A stretch of 64,000 nt of DNA from assembly GCF_910596095.1 (NCBI RefSeq), contig NC_056546.1:16702425-16766424 (forward strand). Reading direction: 5' to 3'. Below are positions 35,661 through 64,000 of this stretch, one piece after another. This stretch comes from Thunnus maccoyii. Lineage: Eukaryota > Chordata > Actinopteri > Scombriformes > Scombridae. The position numbers were made by a program, and so were the translations under genes. A model generated the notes under the pieces. It searched no databases and had not been told where the DNA came from. It saw only the letters and a program-made list of their open reading frames with translations. Position 1 is the first letter of the stretch. Every line of letters begins with the position of its first letter.

Positions 35661-36599
35661 GGAAGACCTATAGACCTAATTTATGAAATAATATCAACAC
35701 CATCAACTCTTCTAAGACTGTTAAATGTGATAAAGATAAAGATTTGATCACACGAAATGTTGTTTTCCCAAAAGAAAACAACACCACCAAAAATGAAAAT
35801 AGCACACGTGCCTTTTAATCTATATGATAAGAAAGTATAGCCTATATAGCATAAGCCTTAATATGGTTGGGCATCTAAGTAATTGGTTGAGTTTATCTAA
35901 ACTTGAAAACCACTTATTATCTGTTGGATGGTCCCACGGCACCACAGCTCTTCCCATCATCACTACGGTGGTTTTTCAGATTAGGCATATCTTCGTTTCC
36001 TGTCTCGGCAATCCATGGATAAGATAATATGCCGCGACTGTGGGAAATGAGATAAAATTGGCAACCAAAAGAGGCATGACGTATATATTTTAGGACCATG
36101 TCGTGTATTTATGTCTCCTTATTTTGAGAAAGTTGTTTGAGTTTTTTTTTTTTTTTTTTTTAATTATTTCAAAAAATATAGCCATGATACTTTCCCTTGA
36201 AATTACGCCAGTATCTCCGAAAAAAACCCAACCTTGGATAAAATATTAAGACAGCTTGCTCAATGCAAAATATCTGTATCATATACGGTAATTAATGGGA
36301 TACAGAAAAAGTCCTTTGAATCATTTGAGAGATTGAGTGTCGCCACAAAATAGTTTAATTCGATAAACTTCTGCAATAATAGTAATAATAATAACAATTA
36401 TTATAATAATGTCACCTGCTTCAAAAAGATACGTTATGTTTAGTTTAGACAGAAAATGCCCTTAACGTTTGGCTCAAGTACGACTTGTTTGCAGATTCAC
36501 AGTATTCCCAACAGGTTTGGTCATATTTAAGAGATACTTAACAAAAGAAAAATGTCTTAAATTTCTGCTTAATTTTACCTGAGTGTCAGAGGGCAAATA
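35661..36599. other. Upstream region of nkx2.3, AT-rich
   Basis: Contains a long T run near 36140-36161 and an AATAAT-type run near 36375-36410. No exon recognised. Confidence 0.45.
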
Positions 36600-36830
36600 T
36601 CCTGAAACGGGACACCTCTCTGCCGGTCGCCTATCAGTGGCCAAGTGCAGGCGCCAGGCTCCGAAGGCCCATTGCTCCTAAACTGTGTGGAAAGAAAAGG
36701 AGGTACGCCGACATAATCTCATCCGCTCACCATCAACAAGGCGCTGTTTAGATTAGGGCAGCGTCTTCCCCTCTTCTAAAGATCCATGTCTTTAAAACGG
36801 GCCATTTAAGTGGAGTGGAAAAGCACAGAA
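36600..36830. promoter_or_regulatory. nkx2.3: Candidate nkx2.3 upstream enhancer
   Basis: A GC-richer, repeat-free island 1.4-1.6 kb upstream of nkx2.3 in AT-rich surroundings. It contains TTAAGTGG (36806-36813), which fits the NK2 consensus TYAAGTGG, and GATTAGGGC at about 36751. Non-coding. An enhancer role is inference. Confidence 0.35.
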
Positions 36831-37289
36831 AGGAATTAGGTCTGCGGAGAAAATAGGCATGAGTGTATACAAGGATTTAACATTTCCAAATGTAGCCCCG
36901 TAAAAATAAAAGGAGATTTTGGATGGTCATTTGAGTTTGCGCCCTGCTGGGATACTGCTGAAAACATCTTACATTACAGTCCTCCTTAGAATTTACTTCT
37001 AAGGACAACCACTGGTTATTTTTGGGGCTGTTGAATGTGATTTTGCGCGTGTTAGGTGGAATTTATTGAAGGACTTTACTGGAATGTATTGACTCATAAA
37101 TGCCCCCCAAAAGCAGTACATCGAGCCAGTGTATTTCCCAAATATTTACTCTGTCCTGTTTATTGAGTGCAATTATTCAAAGAGACAACCAAACAATGTA
37201 CGTTATATAATGGCAAAACAGAAACAAAGAAGAAGAAAAGAAAATAAAGAAATTTAGATTCGTATGTGTTTAACTGCAAAGTGTTATTA

Positions 37290-37440
37290 CAGTCTTTAAA
37301 GGCCATTAGCGGCCGTATTCATGAGAATTCAAAACGTCATGGGCCAGAGACTCCGGTTACGCACTAACGGCCTAATTAGCCATAACCCCAAAACACGCAC
37401 GCGCGCTCATATGGCTGGCTCGACTCCTTTACTGACCATC
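37290..37440. promoter_or_regulatory. Candidate regulatory island with homeodomain-type cores
   Basis: Contains GGCCATTAGCGGCC, ACTAACGGCCTAATTAGCC and a CpG patch ACGCACGCGCGCTC in an otherwise AT-rich region upstream of nkx2.3. The 85-codon open frame over it has no family resemblance. Confidence 0.25.
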
Positions 37441-40354
37441 ATCATCAGTGGTCCTCGCGTGCCACCGCCAGCCCAAAAAGTGGCCAAGCAGAGAAGCGTG
37501 TTTACGGAGCGGAAGAGTCTGTTTCCTGCCTGTAACAAAACCCAGACTCCCCGAGAGTGTCAAGGAGCTGCTCGGTGATGAATGCGACTCTCCAATACAT
37601 CATCTTAATTTCAGAATCATCTCGATAAGCTGGGTAAGGTCAGACCTACGGAGAGGTCAGCACGGATAGTCTGCAGAACACAGAACAAGATAAATACAAG
37701 AAGTTTAATTTGTTGGATATTGATACTATCCACATATTCACGTTTCAATCATCCTCTTAATTCACTCTCTGGTGAGTTCTTTAAAACTGGTGGCTTGCCA
37801 GGCAGTGCTGAACAAGTTTCTTCTTGTTCTCCCTCTTCTCTCCATATCTCTGGCAGGCAAACCTGTTGAAGCAGTGTCTTCTGCAGTGCAGAGTGGCAGG
37901 TGTATATTCATATCAGAGGTTTGCAAACCCAGAAAAACCAATCCACTTTGGGGATGTAGGCTTGAATGTTCTCTAAAGACAGCAGATCCCTGAACACAGA
38001 ATGGAAGTTTGATGACCTGGTAATGACTGTAATTATCTTTCCCCTGTGGTCTGCATGTAAACCCGAGAGGCGAGTGGTATCTGATGGTTTTACCGCAGTG
38101 GTAAACTCTGCGTAAAGAAAGCATCAACACCTCACAGTGTCTGTGGGTGCACTGTACAGGCCTCATGCATGTGTGTGTATTGAAAGAAAGGATGTCTGTT
38201 ATTATGACTTGACAGAGCTTTGTAGAGGAGCACTTAACATCTTTCTACAAAGGAGCTGGTTGTTTACAGGTGTTACTATAACAGCCTAGATGTGTGATGA
38301 GGAACTGAAGTATGACTGTCCATTTGTCTTAGCCAATAACAACACTAGATTGTGGCATCAGGATTAGGAAAATAGATTAGCTTAAGTGTGTCCGCATGAT
38401 TTGTTTTCCATGTTGTGTGCGAGTCCAAGATTGGGTGTGATAGCTTTTCTCCGGCATGTTGCAATGTGGAAGTGATGAGGGGAAAATTAGACCTTGAAAA
38501 TATAGAGAAGAGAGCAGAATTATACGCAGACTGTATGCATGCCTCATGTGGCTCATAATGTGCTTTCCTTTTCCCCTTTTATTTCATGGTCATCAGTAAT
38601 AATGGCAAAGGACCAAACTGTTGTGTTGTCACTAATGGCTATGTTCTGGGTCCCGGAAGGTGAGTCTTATCAGCAGCCCATGTGATGGTGTCAGTAGCCA
38701 GGACCTAGACTGTGCTATTGTACCCCTGCCTGGGCCCGAGTGACGGATGACAGCGCCTTCTCACTGGAGGAAATGAGGAGGCCAGAGGCGAGCCTGGGGC
38801 CAGATTTTTAGCAAAACCCTGTTCTCTCCCGCTCACCTTTGGCTCTGAAAGTGCCAAATATTCCACTAGGTGATAGGTAACTTGTATGGTGCAGCAGTTC
38901 CTCAGGGCTCACCAGGTTAGAAAAAGATATCCAAGTTAGGTAGTTTGTTTGAAACACTGTGAGCGTTTGAGAAACCCCTGATCTGTGTATCAGCATGGGC
39001 CATGAGGGCCATGAGAGGAGGAAGTGAGGTCAGGTCCGTCTGGGTCCCCTGCCCTTTGCCCTCGCTTGGGTCTCATAAATTAGCCTGCTGTAATTCTCTT
39101 TCAGACAGCCTTGCCCCAGCAGGTGTGTGTTTGTATATATAAGTGCTAAAAGAGGGATGTAAGGGCTGTGATGTCTGTGATCTACGGTGTTGGGAATGTA
39201 GTTTGGGAGGAAACATGCAACCTAAATATGCTTATCCTCTCCGCTGCCACACAGGCCATGTAGATAAAGACGCTGCAGGGAAAACGGATTCTCACTGAAT
39301 AGGATGCGTTGGCCTTTAGTACTCTCATTAGCTGCTTGTATGCTCTGTCGTACTTGGCCAGTGCTGGGTAAAATCATTTTAAAAATATCAAGAGGTTGGA
39401 TCAAGTTCAGCTTGCTACTGGAGGGATGTTCTCTTGCTTGCTCACGGCTGTAATGGCTCTCCTGGGAGAGACAATGTTGCTGTGAAATAAAAGCATGCAT
39501 GTATCCTGGCTTCATGAGGTAAACATCCTTGTGAGAAAATGCTGCCGTCTCTATAGCAACCAGAGTGGTATCTTTATCACAGTGACAGCTTGTTTTGGCA
39601 AAGCTCTGACTCCCTACATATAAAGTTCAATTTTTGTAAATAATTACTATTAGAAATACCAAGCAATATTGTTCCAGTGTGCTTTATCTCCGCTAATACG
39701 CATTACCAAGTTCAAGCTGCATGCTATCATAACGAACAAGGAGACTGTCCTTCAACTGAAGGACTTTGGTTCAAGCTCCAGTGTTTGCAGGCATCCGCCC
39801 TCCTGAATCCCTGGTTTGTAGCTGACCCTGAACTCTGACCTCTCTGTAGATGGCAGGGTGCAAAAAGTTAATATCCCTATTAGCATTGATCAAATATTAC
39901 ATCATTACACATCCCAGTACATGCAGTCAGGGTTCTTGTGACCTCTCTCTCTTTTTTTCTTCATAGCAGTTCGCTTTAACTATTTATGCAGACAAAAATG
40001 AGCAGTGAGGGTGAAAATTCAGTCATGAGTCTTCCACTTCCTGTCTTTGTTTCTTAGCATGCATATTTGTGTAAAGCTGAGGTCTGGAGAGGCTGAGCTG
40101 GCCAAAAGACAACATCAATCAATTAGAATAGCATACTGTAGACCTTGTGTTTGAGGTTCCACCCATTTCAGCCTTGCAGGGTAAAGGCCAGATCAGAGCG
40201 AAGCCGTGAGTGACAAGCATATTAGCAGACCTTTAAAGATATTACAATACTTGCCAAAAGTCAAATCTTGGATCAAATATACAGTCAGTATCCATTTATA
40301 CATAAAATACATTAAAATTTTGCACTTTTATTTAGAAACAAGCAATGTAAATTT
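37441..40354. other. Intergenic DNA between nkx2.3 and got1
   Basis: No exon recognised. The repeat-poor stretch 38580-39130, with balanced composition and a block CATAAATTAGCCTGCTGTAA near 39074, is the most constraint-like part. The rest is unremarkable. Confidence 0.4.
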
Positions 40355-40480
40355 AAAGGATTAGTTCAACATTTTAGGAATTACAATTATTTGCCATTAT
40401 TTAGGTGAGATGACTGATACCAACCTTCTCAGCTAACTGCCGGCAAAAAGAAAACAGCTGCATTTCCTAAAATGTTTCCC
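40355..40480. mobile_element. Short MITE of a common fish family
   Basis: Begins AAAGGATTAGTTCAACATTT and ends with an inverted copy of ATTTTAGGAAAT (40464-40475), so it can fold into a hairpin. The interior has GATACCAACCTTCTCAGCTAAC, which I recall from the same family. A more complete sister copy lies in the got1 3' UTR (49230-49384). Confidence 0.6.
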
Positions 40481-40530
40481 AAAACTACTCTAAGTTAATT
40501 TAATTTTGTGTGAGTAGCATGTATGACTAT

Positions 40531-40558
40531 GTATGTATGTATGTATGTATGTATGTAT
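40531..40558. repeat. (GTAT)7 microsatellite
   Basis: Seven GTAT tetranucleotides without interruption. Confidence 0.9.
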
Positions 40559-41920
40559 TAACACACTAGTTTAACTGTGGAAACAATGTGGTTGCCAGTG
40601 TGGGATTCCTGTATTTGCACTTCAAAAATATAGATAGCCAAGGGTGTGTTAGCGATGGGATGTCTGAGAATTTGCATTTTCCAGAGTAATTATTGTATTA
40701 TCTGAAAAATTAAATTTGAATTTCATTTGAATACACTAATCCAAGCAGCTTCTGTTCAATCAAACGGTTTTCTTTGATCGTAGAGGTATTAATAGTTGGA
40801 TCCGGTATTCTTGGTCCTTTGTCGGGTGCACAATGTGAGCGTGTTTGCATGCACAATATCTTATGATCATTACTGCAAGAAAAAAAAAAACAAAACACAG
40901 ATTGTCACAATATCAAACGGAGCACACAAAGGCGCACATACACAAACTTGCGCAGACCTACACACAAACACACTTGTTGGAATGTAGTCAGGCACACAGA
41001 GCACTGATGTCTGTTACTGCATGCATGCTCCATCAGTCATTGGACTACACAGGGAGCAACAGGGAGGTCCTGCGCTCCGTGTTGTTGCTGTGTCTAGTCC
41101 CTTGTTAGAGAATTGATGACACTGTCTTTGGAAAACAAACAAGGCGGGGAGCTAAAAAGGTGGTCACTCACCACAGCTCCCTGACCCAGAGACACAGAGG
41201 CCATCGCTACATGTGTGCAACGCTGCAACGTCCCCCTTGGAATGTGCTGCAGTATATGTGCACACACACTCCTGTTTGTGTTTCTGTGATACCGCCGCTG
41301 GAATGTGTCTGTCTTGTGCCTGAATGTGTGCCTTTGTGTGTTTTAGTGTCAGCGTACCACAGGAGCAGTGATAACCTGCATGCAAAATGAAAACACTGTG
41401 ATAAAAGAAACCTTGTTGGCACTACTCTTTTTTTGTCATATTTGCATTACACAGGTAGATGCCAAAATAAATGTTCCACATATCACTGTCAGGGAAATGC
41501 AGAGACATTGCCTGTGAATGTTTGGCTGACTAACGCATTGATCTGGATGTGACACACTCTCCCTATGGGCACTGTCTTGCCAGCGGCTACTCCTGTCACT
41601 CCTTGCTCTGACTCACACTTCACATCACAGCCCACACCGTGGCCCCGGGGCCTCCCTAGTACGTACACACCAAACCCTGCCCTGGGCCCCCAAGCCTTGT
41701 TCTGGGAGCTCAAATCCCATAATTGCAGGGCTGACAGTGATAGCTAACATACGAGACACCCTCACCTGGTCGGAAAGAATGAAAACATCTACTGTCAAAG
41801 TGAAGCGAGGAGATGACTGGGGGTGGTACCAGGTATGGGGAAAGTGAGTAACATCTGGGACGAAACAGAAGGGGAAAAGAATAACTCAATGTTCTGTGAT
41901 AGCTATCAGGAATAACTGAA
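40559..41920. other. Intergenic DNA
   Basis: Contains CA-rich patches near 40920-40970. The GC-richer stretch 41560-41720 includes short open frames on both strands without family resemblance. Nothing supported. Confidence 0.4.
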
Positions 41921-41921
41921 C

Positions 41922-42492
41922 CACTTTCTAGTAAAGTATAATTTATGAGGGGTTTATAGGGCGTAACTGATGATTTAATGTTGATAACTTATTGTAATGG
42001 TTTTTGGATGATTTATAACCTATGATTAAGTAAGGAAACTTTGGGGCTGCCAGGTTGTGAAGAACACCTTACTTGCTTTGTCTTTTTAGGTTGCTCTGTA
42101 ATTTATCAGGAAGATAACAGTGACTTGTTAGACCACTTACCTTCTGGAAAAGAGCTGCAAATCAGTTCACTTGTTTTACTTGTCAATATTTACAACTCCA
42201 GATTTACCAGCCAGATTTATATTTTTGCAGCCTAAACCCAAAAGTTATCCTTATTAATAGTTAATATTATAAGACAGTTCTCTTACACATTAATTCATGC
42301 ATTTACTTATTTTACATTTTAACATGTAGAACTGCAGATTTAGCCATACAGATTTCCTGCAACCTCAAATGTGTCCTTACAAATACTGTATTACTGAGCA
42401 AAATAGCATTAATTAATGGTTCATTAACCATTAATAAAGCCATTAGTTGCAAATTATAAACCCCTATAAAGCATGCCTTATCAGAAAGTGAT
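41922..42492. mobile_element. Candidate inverted-repeat element, about 570 bases
   Basis: The left block 41922-41995 (CACTTTCTAGTAAAGTATAA, then AGGGGTTTATA) is matched at about 65% by the reverse complement of 42420-42492 (CACTTTCTGATAAGGCATGC, then AGGGGTTTATA). Inner words CCAGATTTA/CAGATTT and CTGCAACCT recur. It looks like an old non-autonomous transposon. The family is unknown. Confidence 0.4.
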
Positions 42493-42664
42493 ACTGGCTT
42501 AATGCGTCATCAGTGAGTTTAACTACACAAACTAGGTTGGACCATATAATAGCCCCTCTATCGACAGTAACATTAAGAGCAAGCAAAGACTTATGAATTA
42601 TGACTTTTTTCTATAAAGCATTAATAATAATTTATTAACCATTAATAAACCAATCAGTGATACA

Positions 42665-43075
42665 GTAGAATAACTATGAAGAACTTTTACTTATGTAAAA
42701 GTAGTAATACTATAGTGTGATGTACTCTATTATAAGTAAAAGTCCTTCATTCAAACCTTTACTTACATTTACAAAAGTATGGAAGTGTCGGCAGCAAAAT
42801 GTTCTTTAAAGTATCAAAGTGCTTGTTATGCAGACCTGCCTCATTCAGAGTATTCTATTATTTTGTTATTGTTATATTATATTAGAGGATTATTATTATT
42901 ACTGAAGCATAAACATGTGAGCACCATTTTAATGCTGTAGCTGGTAGATGTGAGGCTAATTTTAGCTATTTTACAGTATAAATGGTTCCAGAGTTCAATC
43001 TATAACTATGCATCACATTTTTCTGATCATTTATTTTGTGTGTAAAATCCTAATCTAACTTTTAACTACAGTATG
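42665..43075 (+). repeat. Widespread teleost interspersed repeat
   Basis: Carries in order AAAAGTAGTAATAC, AAGTAAAAGTCCTTCATTCA, ATTATGCAGACC-like words (TTATGCAGACCTGCC), TTATATTATATTAGAGGATT, CATTTTAATGCTGTAGCTGG and GAGGCTAATTTTAGCTA. This order is that of a very common percomorph dispersed repeat that I know only by pattern. The copy is diverged. Confidence 0.6.
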
Positions 43076-43830
43076 GCTTCTACTAAATTATGCTTTATTT
43101 GAACATGGGACTGGCTCAATGTATTCCATTATTACTGAGATTAACTAGGTTGGACAATCCAGCAACTTCATTTGTACCAGACAGACAGTCCTACCTCTAG
43201 TGTGGCTGAAAAACTTTCCAACAAAGTGAAGCTCCTGGTAGAGGGGAGCAGGCTTGGAGTGGCTTTCATTTATCATCCACTTCAGCTCCTGCAGACAGCT
43301 GCGGGGAGAGCACAGAGGAGCCGGCGTGTTTACACCATAGCTCAGCCGAGGCCCTCAGGACAGAACAGATGAAGATCCCTGCACACACTCATTTACACAG
43401 CCTTACATGCACTTACTCAGTGTCGAGCCTGAGCGTAATAGCTGTCTATTCAGTTAGAGTTCAAATTGACATTTATGATGGGATGTATGGCCTCCCATCT
43501 GAAACAGTGCTTGCACTGATGAGGATTAAGCAACGTGAGACTGAGCTATTGCCTGTGAGCCATTTGCCCTTTATATGAGTTATTTTTATCTATAAATAGA
43601 AGACAAAACACTGTGCAGAGCAAATCCCACCACCAGTGGATATGATCAGTGGCTAGTAAAGGGATCCTAATATAATCTTTTACTGGGTTGTGGCACCATC
43701 TTGTGGCTAAATCCTGTATTGCAGTGCAATTATGAACCACCCCCTTACATCAACGCCAGACATTTGTTGTGACATTTGTCAGTTATCCTGCAGAGGTATT
43801 CATTGGTCAACACCCTCTATGCCTGTGTTT
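43076..43830. other. Intergenic DNA upstream of got1
   Basis: No exon recognised. The block 43190-43360 has more complex composition, but there is no conserved frame. Confidence 0.4.
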
Positions 43831-49111
<5,281 letters not shown>

Positions 49112-50285
49112 AAGACTGCACTATATCCACAGTTCCTTCTGCCCAGCCCTGAGCCACCCTGATCCCAGGGACAGTGTTTGTATCCAGCAGAGTTTCTGGG
49201 GCAAACACTCTTAAGCCCCCTGGCCCCATTTCCCCTGCTTTGAGTGTTTGTGCTAAGCTAGGCTAAACACATTCTGGACCTGTTTCTCTAATGAACGCAC
49301 AAGACTAGTGTAGATATTCATCTTCTCACCTAACCACCATAAGACAGCAAATTCATTTCCCAAAATATGGGAATTATTCCCTTAAGTAATTGTTTATAAT
49401 TTGTCTCTGTTTTTTCTGTGTTGGTCTCTTACTTGTAGTGTGTACTTAAGAGTATGACATCACTTATTTTTTAAATGTCATGTACTATTAGTTCGCTGTT
49501 GTGTGTCATTACTCGGACCTTTGAGAGGGTTAAGTACGTCTGTGACTGTGTTACAATTACCTCAGCAGTGCTGACTCTGTGATCCTCCACTGTTATTATT
49601 CATCCATTCCAAGTGTTGATGACACATTTCCAGTTTTAATTAGCCTGCAGTAATTAGCATGTTATGATTAACAGTTTTAAGAACACTTGAAAAATAGAAT
49701 TTGCATTTACCATGACCAAATTCATTGTATGTAGTTTTATTTAGTGTACACTGTCGTATTAAAGGGTGAAGAACCACCTCTATCATGAATTAAGTAGTAG
49801 TATTACATCATTTTCTTGATGCAATGTAAAACAGAGTGTTCTCAGGAAGATATTTTTAACTTGAACTATGTAATTTATTAATGATAATGTCTTCTGCCCA
49901 TGGGGGTTATATTAATTACCTCACTTTTAATCTCTATTTGTGGACTGTTTTTCATTCTGTGAGCACAAACGCTGCTCAACTGTTCTCACAGCTTCCGTGA
50001 CTCAAGAGCAACCTCAGTGTTTTCTGCTGCCAGACTAATGTTCTGGTACTTCTGGTTCTGTCCGGCACCTGCCAAGTTAATGTTGAGTTTGCACAGTGAT
50101 TGTCTGTTCGAAGCACTTGCGCACTATTATGCAAGACACTCATGTCAGTGGCACAAACACACTAATGATCAACCAGTTGGCTATCATATCACTGCTCACA
50201 GCAATAAAGCAGTCTTACTGTGTAGCAAATGAATGCAAGCCGATGAGATGAATGAACTACTCTAATAAATGACTATAAATAGTAT
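49112..50285 (+). terminator. got1: got1 3' UTR with AATAAA signals
   Basis: Strong AATAAA hexamers at 50203-50208 and 50264-50269 suggest a 3' UTR of about 1.1-1.2 kb. ATTAAA near 49756 is a possible earlier site. The UTR contains a MITE relic. Confidence 0.5.
49230..49384. mobile_element. MITE relic inside the got1 3' UTR
   Basis: Shows in order TTCCCCTGCTT, TGCTAAGCTAGGCTAA, CATCTTCTCACCTAAC, and ATTTCCCAAAATATGGGAATTATTCC, the landmarks of the same fish MITE family as 40355-40480. If the distal poly(A) signals are used it is part of the got1 mRNA. Confidence 0.6.
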
Positions 50286-52966
50286 GTTTGTACAGTTGTC
50301 ATTCATGCTGGAATTGATTTTGGGTTTAATGACAAGGTTTGTATTCATACAACAGCTATTGCAAGGCACTGCAACAAATTATGTGAAATGGGGAGAAACT
50401 CAAGTGAGTGACCATAGAAAAAAAAAGATTTAGTGAACTTTACACTATTATAGTAGTTTAAATATTGGACAAATATAAATGGTGGAAACAAGAAAGCAGA
50501 CATAGTAGTACTTCAGTCAATTTATTATTAATTTCATTATCCCTTATGTAGAACATACCGTCTGTTTCTAGATATCGATATCTTTGGGTAACTTATAGAA
50601 TCATCTGAAATACAAAATGTAACTTTGCATTTCTGTATCAATCCTCAAAAATATAAATAAGCACAAAACCAACTGCAAAATCTCTGAAAGCATTTTGCTG
50701 AGAGACCTTTCTGATTCACACAAATCCTCTCACCCTGTCAGTTGTCAGATCAAAAGACTTCCCCTTGCGCAGTCTGTGTATACAGAGGGGTCAATGTGAA
50801 TAGCTTAGCAGTGCAGTATCCTTTGTACTTCCATAACCTTACCAGGCAGAATCATCACTGAGTGTCCCCAAACATCACCTATGTGTGTGTGTGTGTGTGT
50901 GTGTGGGTGTGTGTGGGTGTGTGTGATGTGCGTTTAAAAGAGAGGTGGTGGCTTGACGTCATGTGTGCGTCACATTGCTTTCCTGTCATATCTCTTTCTC
51001 TCTCTCTGTTCTGTTTAGCAGTGTACCTGCCAAGATTTCACAACGCAGACCAGCTTAGTCGAAACTGAGCTTGCAGCTGTCGCTCACATTTGAAAAAGGA
51101 TCATTTCATAACTACAGTACTAGATAATCTTTAGAACAATGGCTTAAAAGTGAGCAGCATTCTCTGGCCTACCACACCCTCCTCAGTACATCAGTGACCT
51201 CTGATCTCCCTGAAGTCCCCACCCCCCTTATTCATTTTAGCAACAGCTGAAACATTTATTTTAAAAAAACTGCCTTTTATGAAAATGCAGTTTTGTTTTG
51301 TGTTTCTCTGTTATCCCGCAGAAAAGCGTGGCTATCGTTTCTCCTCAGCGCTTGCAGTGGCTACTTCAGCTCCTCTCTTTGTGAGGTTCACATAGGATCG
51401 ACAGTGGCACAAGATTTCAGTAAATCGCACACTGCATTTCTGCGGGAAGAAGTTACTGCAGATTGGCATAATCCTATTCATGCATCCCTTTGCCTAAGCA
51501 TGCATATGGACAGCAGGACTTTCTACAGGGGATAATTCTACAGTAAAAGCAGCATAAACAAACATGCAATTAGCAACTACTCTCCCTCAAGAATACTCAA
51601 AATCCATTGAACCCCTTCACTCAAAGAAACCCCTCAAACCCCTAGTTTATTGTTAATTGGTGTATGCAGCTTTAGTTAACGACCTTGTGAGAGATTAACT
51701 GTGCACAGAAAAGTGGCTAATATGATGTTATGAAGTTGAAGAATTCCACACTAGTGTGTCTTTTGTGTCTTCAGTGTGACAGGCTAATGATTTTTTAAAA
51801 GGTGGTCAAGAGAAAAGGTCAATAAATGAAGGTGTGTGTTTAATAGAAACACTGAAATGTGTTGTAATGGGAAAACATATACAAAACAGACTGTGTGTAG
51901 AAAACATGCATTTCTGTAGGACAGATGCATTTACTGAAGGTGCGCGTGTATGTGGTTGTCTAGTGATAAATTCAAGCCATTTATATAAGATGATTGATAT
52001 TGCTATCTTTAAATTACATTTGGTAATTCTGACACTTTCATATAAAAATCAGGTAAGAAATTGTGTTGTTTCAAGCACAGATATTTTCAAAATTGTGCGC
52101 ACCCCTCTAAACTGTATAGAGGCCAGTTTGTAAAATTAGTCATTCATGCTGAGAATAATTTATGAATTTTTTTAAAAATACAGTTGCGCTTTTTTTTTAC
52201 TCTGGTGTAAAAATTGTGCTGTGGTCTCGTGGCTTTTTCTTCTGTGGTGGATTATGTTGGCAGTAGGTGGCACCGTTATGGCAACAATAGGACAGTTCCC
52301 TGTGCAAACAGCATTTTCAGTATGTGGGAACTGCTTCATAATAACAAATAAATAATTAATACTGTTTTTTTTGACTATGGAAAAGGTCAAAAATGGCTCA
52401 GATATTATTGAAGAACTTTGCTGAGTTCCTCCATATTGACAGATCTCAGAGTTTAGATAAAGTGATTGCAGCTAATGAACAGGTAGCCGGTTATTAAATT
52501 CCGGACTATTCTGCCACTTGATTGACACATTATGGCTTAAATGAGATGATTTAGATATTAACATTATGGGTAAAGCTACCAGAAAAAGGTAACATGGACA
52601 TGAAGTGGCCCAATATTCTACAAAACGTAATGAAAACCTGCTGAGATCCAAACAGTCCAGTGTAAGGCTGGATAAATCCAATACTATGTTATTTAGATTT
52701 TTCCAATCAATTTTCCAATCTTGATCTGTCCCTCTTACGATCAGCAATCACTAAGGGTGTGAAGTCAGGCAGAAGTGGGACAGACTGTGTCAGTGGGGAC
52801 CTGAGTATTACTGGTGGCTACAGCAGATAGGATGGCTCAGTCTCCTGTGAAAGTTGTCGGATCATTGAGGGAGTCTATGAAGGGGCGGTTGTTAAGTGAG
52901 GAAAACTAGCAAATGATAAAGAAGAAGAAGGCGTCTGCGTCATCCCTCTTCCTCAGTGTCACTGTG
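50286..52966. other. Convergent intergenic region got1 / cnnm1
   Basis: Lies between the converging 3' ends of got1 (+) and cnnm1 (-). Candidate cnnm1 poly(A) signals (TTTATT on +) are at 51646-51651, 51255-51260 and 50521-50526, so much of this may be cnnm1 3' UTR. No exon recognised; the short open frames have no family resemblance. Confidence 0.4.
50882..50925. repeat. (GT)n microsatellite
   Basis: GT repeat with two GGG interruptions. Confidence 0.9.

Positions 52967-64000
<11,034 letters not shown>

Overview
This is a stretch of a ray-finned (teleost, probably percomorph) fish nuclear genome. The signs are GT-AG introns, long AT-rich non-coding DNA with many (GT)n, (AC)n and (GA)n microsatellites, teleost-type mobile-element relics (Tc1-like transposon, Penelope-like element, tRNA-derived SINE, short inverted-repeat elements), and exons that read as five vertebrate genes. 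There is no bacterial, plasmid or viral gene organisation.

Layout: slc25a28 (mitoferrin-2, + strand, complete, 4 coding exons, 2424-7486); a roughly 20 kb interval with repeats and a few unassigned, possibly regulatory islands; two NK homeobox genes in the same orientation on the - strand, nkx3.3 (bagpipe class, 27793-29294) and nkx2.3 (tinman/NK2 class, 32972-35226), only about 3.7 kb apart; a roughly 9 kb interval; got1 (cytosolic aspartate aminotransferase, + strand, complete, 9 coding exons, 44022-49111); and the last nine coding exons of cnnm1 (cyclin M family, - strand, 61171 down to 52967), whose first, DUF21-encoding exon(s) must lie beyond base 64000.

From memory, the order and relative orientations match human 10q24.2 (CNNM1-GOT1-NKX2-3-SLC25A28), read in reverse. 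The extra gene is nkx3.3, which mammals lack. Its tight linkage to nkx2.3 looks like a surviving piece of the ancestral animal NK cluster (bagpipe next to tinman). The five genes are not a pathway: mitochondrial iron import, two developmental transcription factors, the malate-aspartate shuttle and a magnesium-transport-related membrane protein are neighbours by descent. The only likely functional coupling is shared regulation of the two NK genes.

I found no previously undescribed multi-gene system. The most worthwhile observations are the nkx3.3/nkx2.3 pair, the opposed purine/pyrimidine tracts upstream of nkx2.3, a nested transposon with a 9-bp target duplication, a 21/42-bp minisatellite inside a probable non-autonomous transposon, and several hairpin-type repeats inside or beside the genes. 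Exon boundaries below were placed by splice consensus, reading-frame phase and remembered family sequences. UTR limits, promoters and regulatory elements are inferred and less certain.
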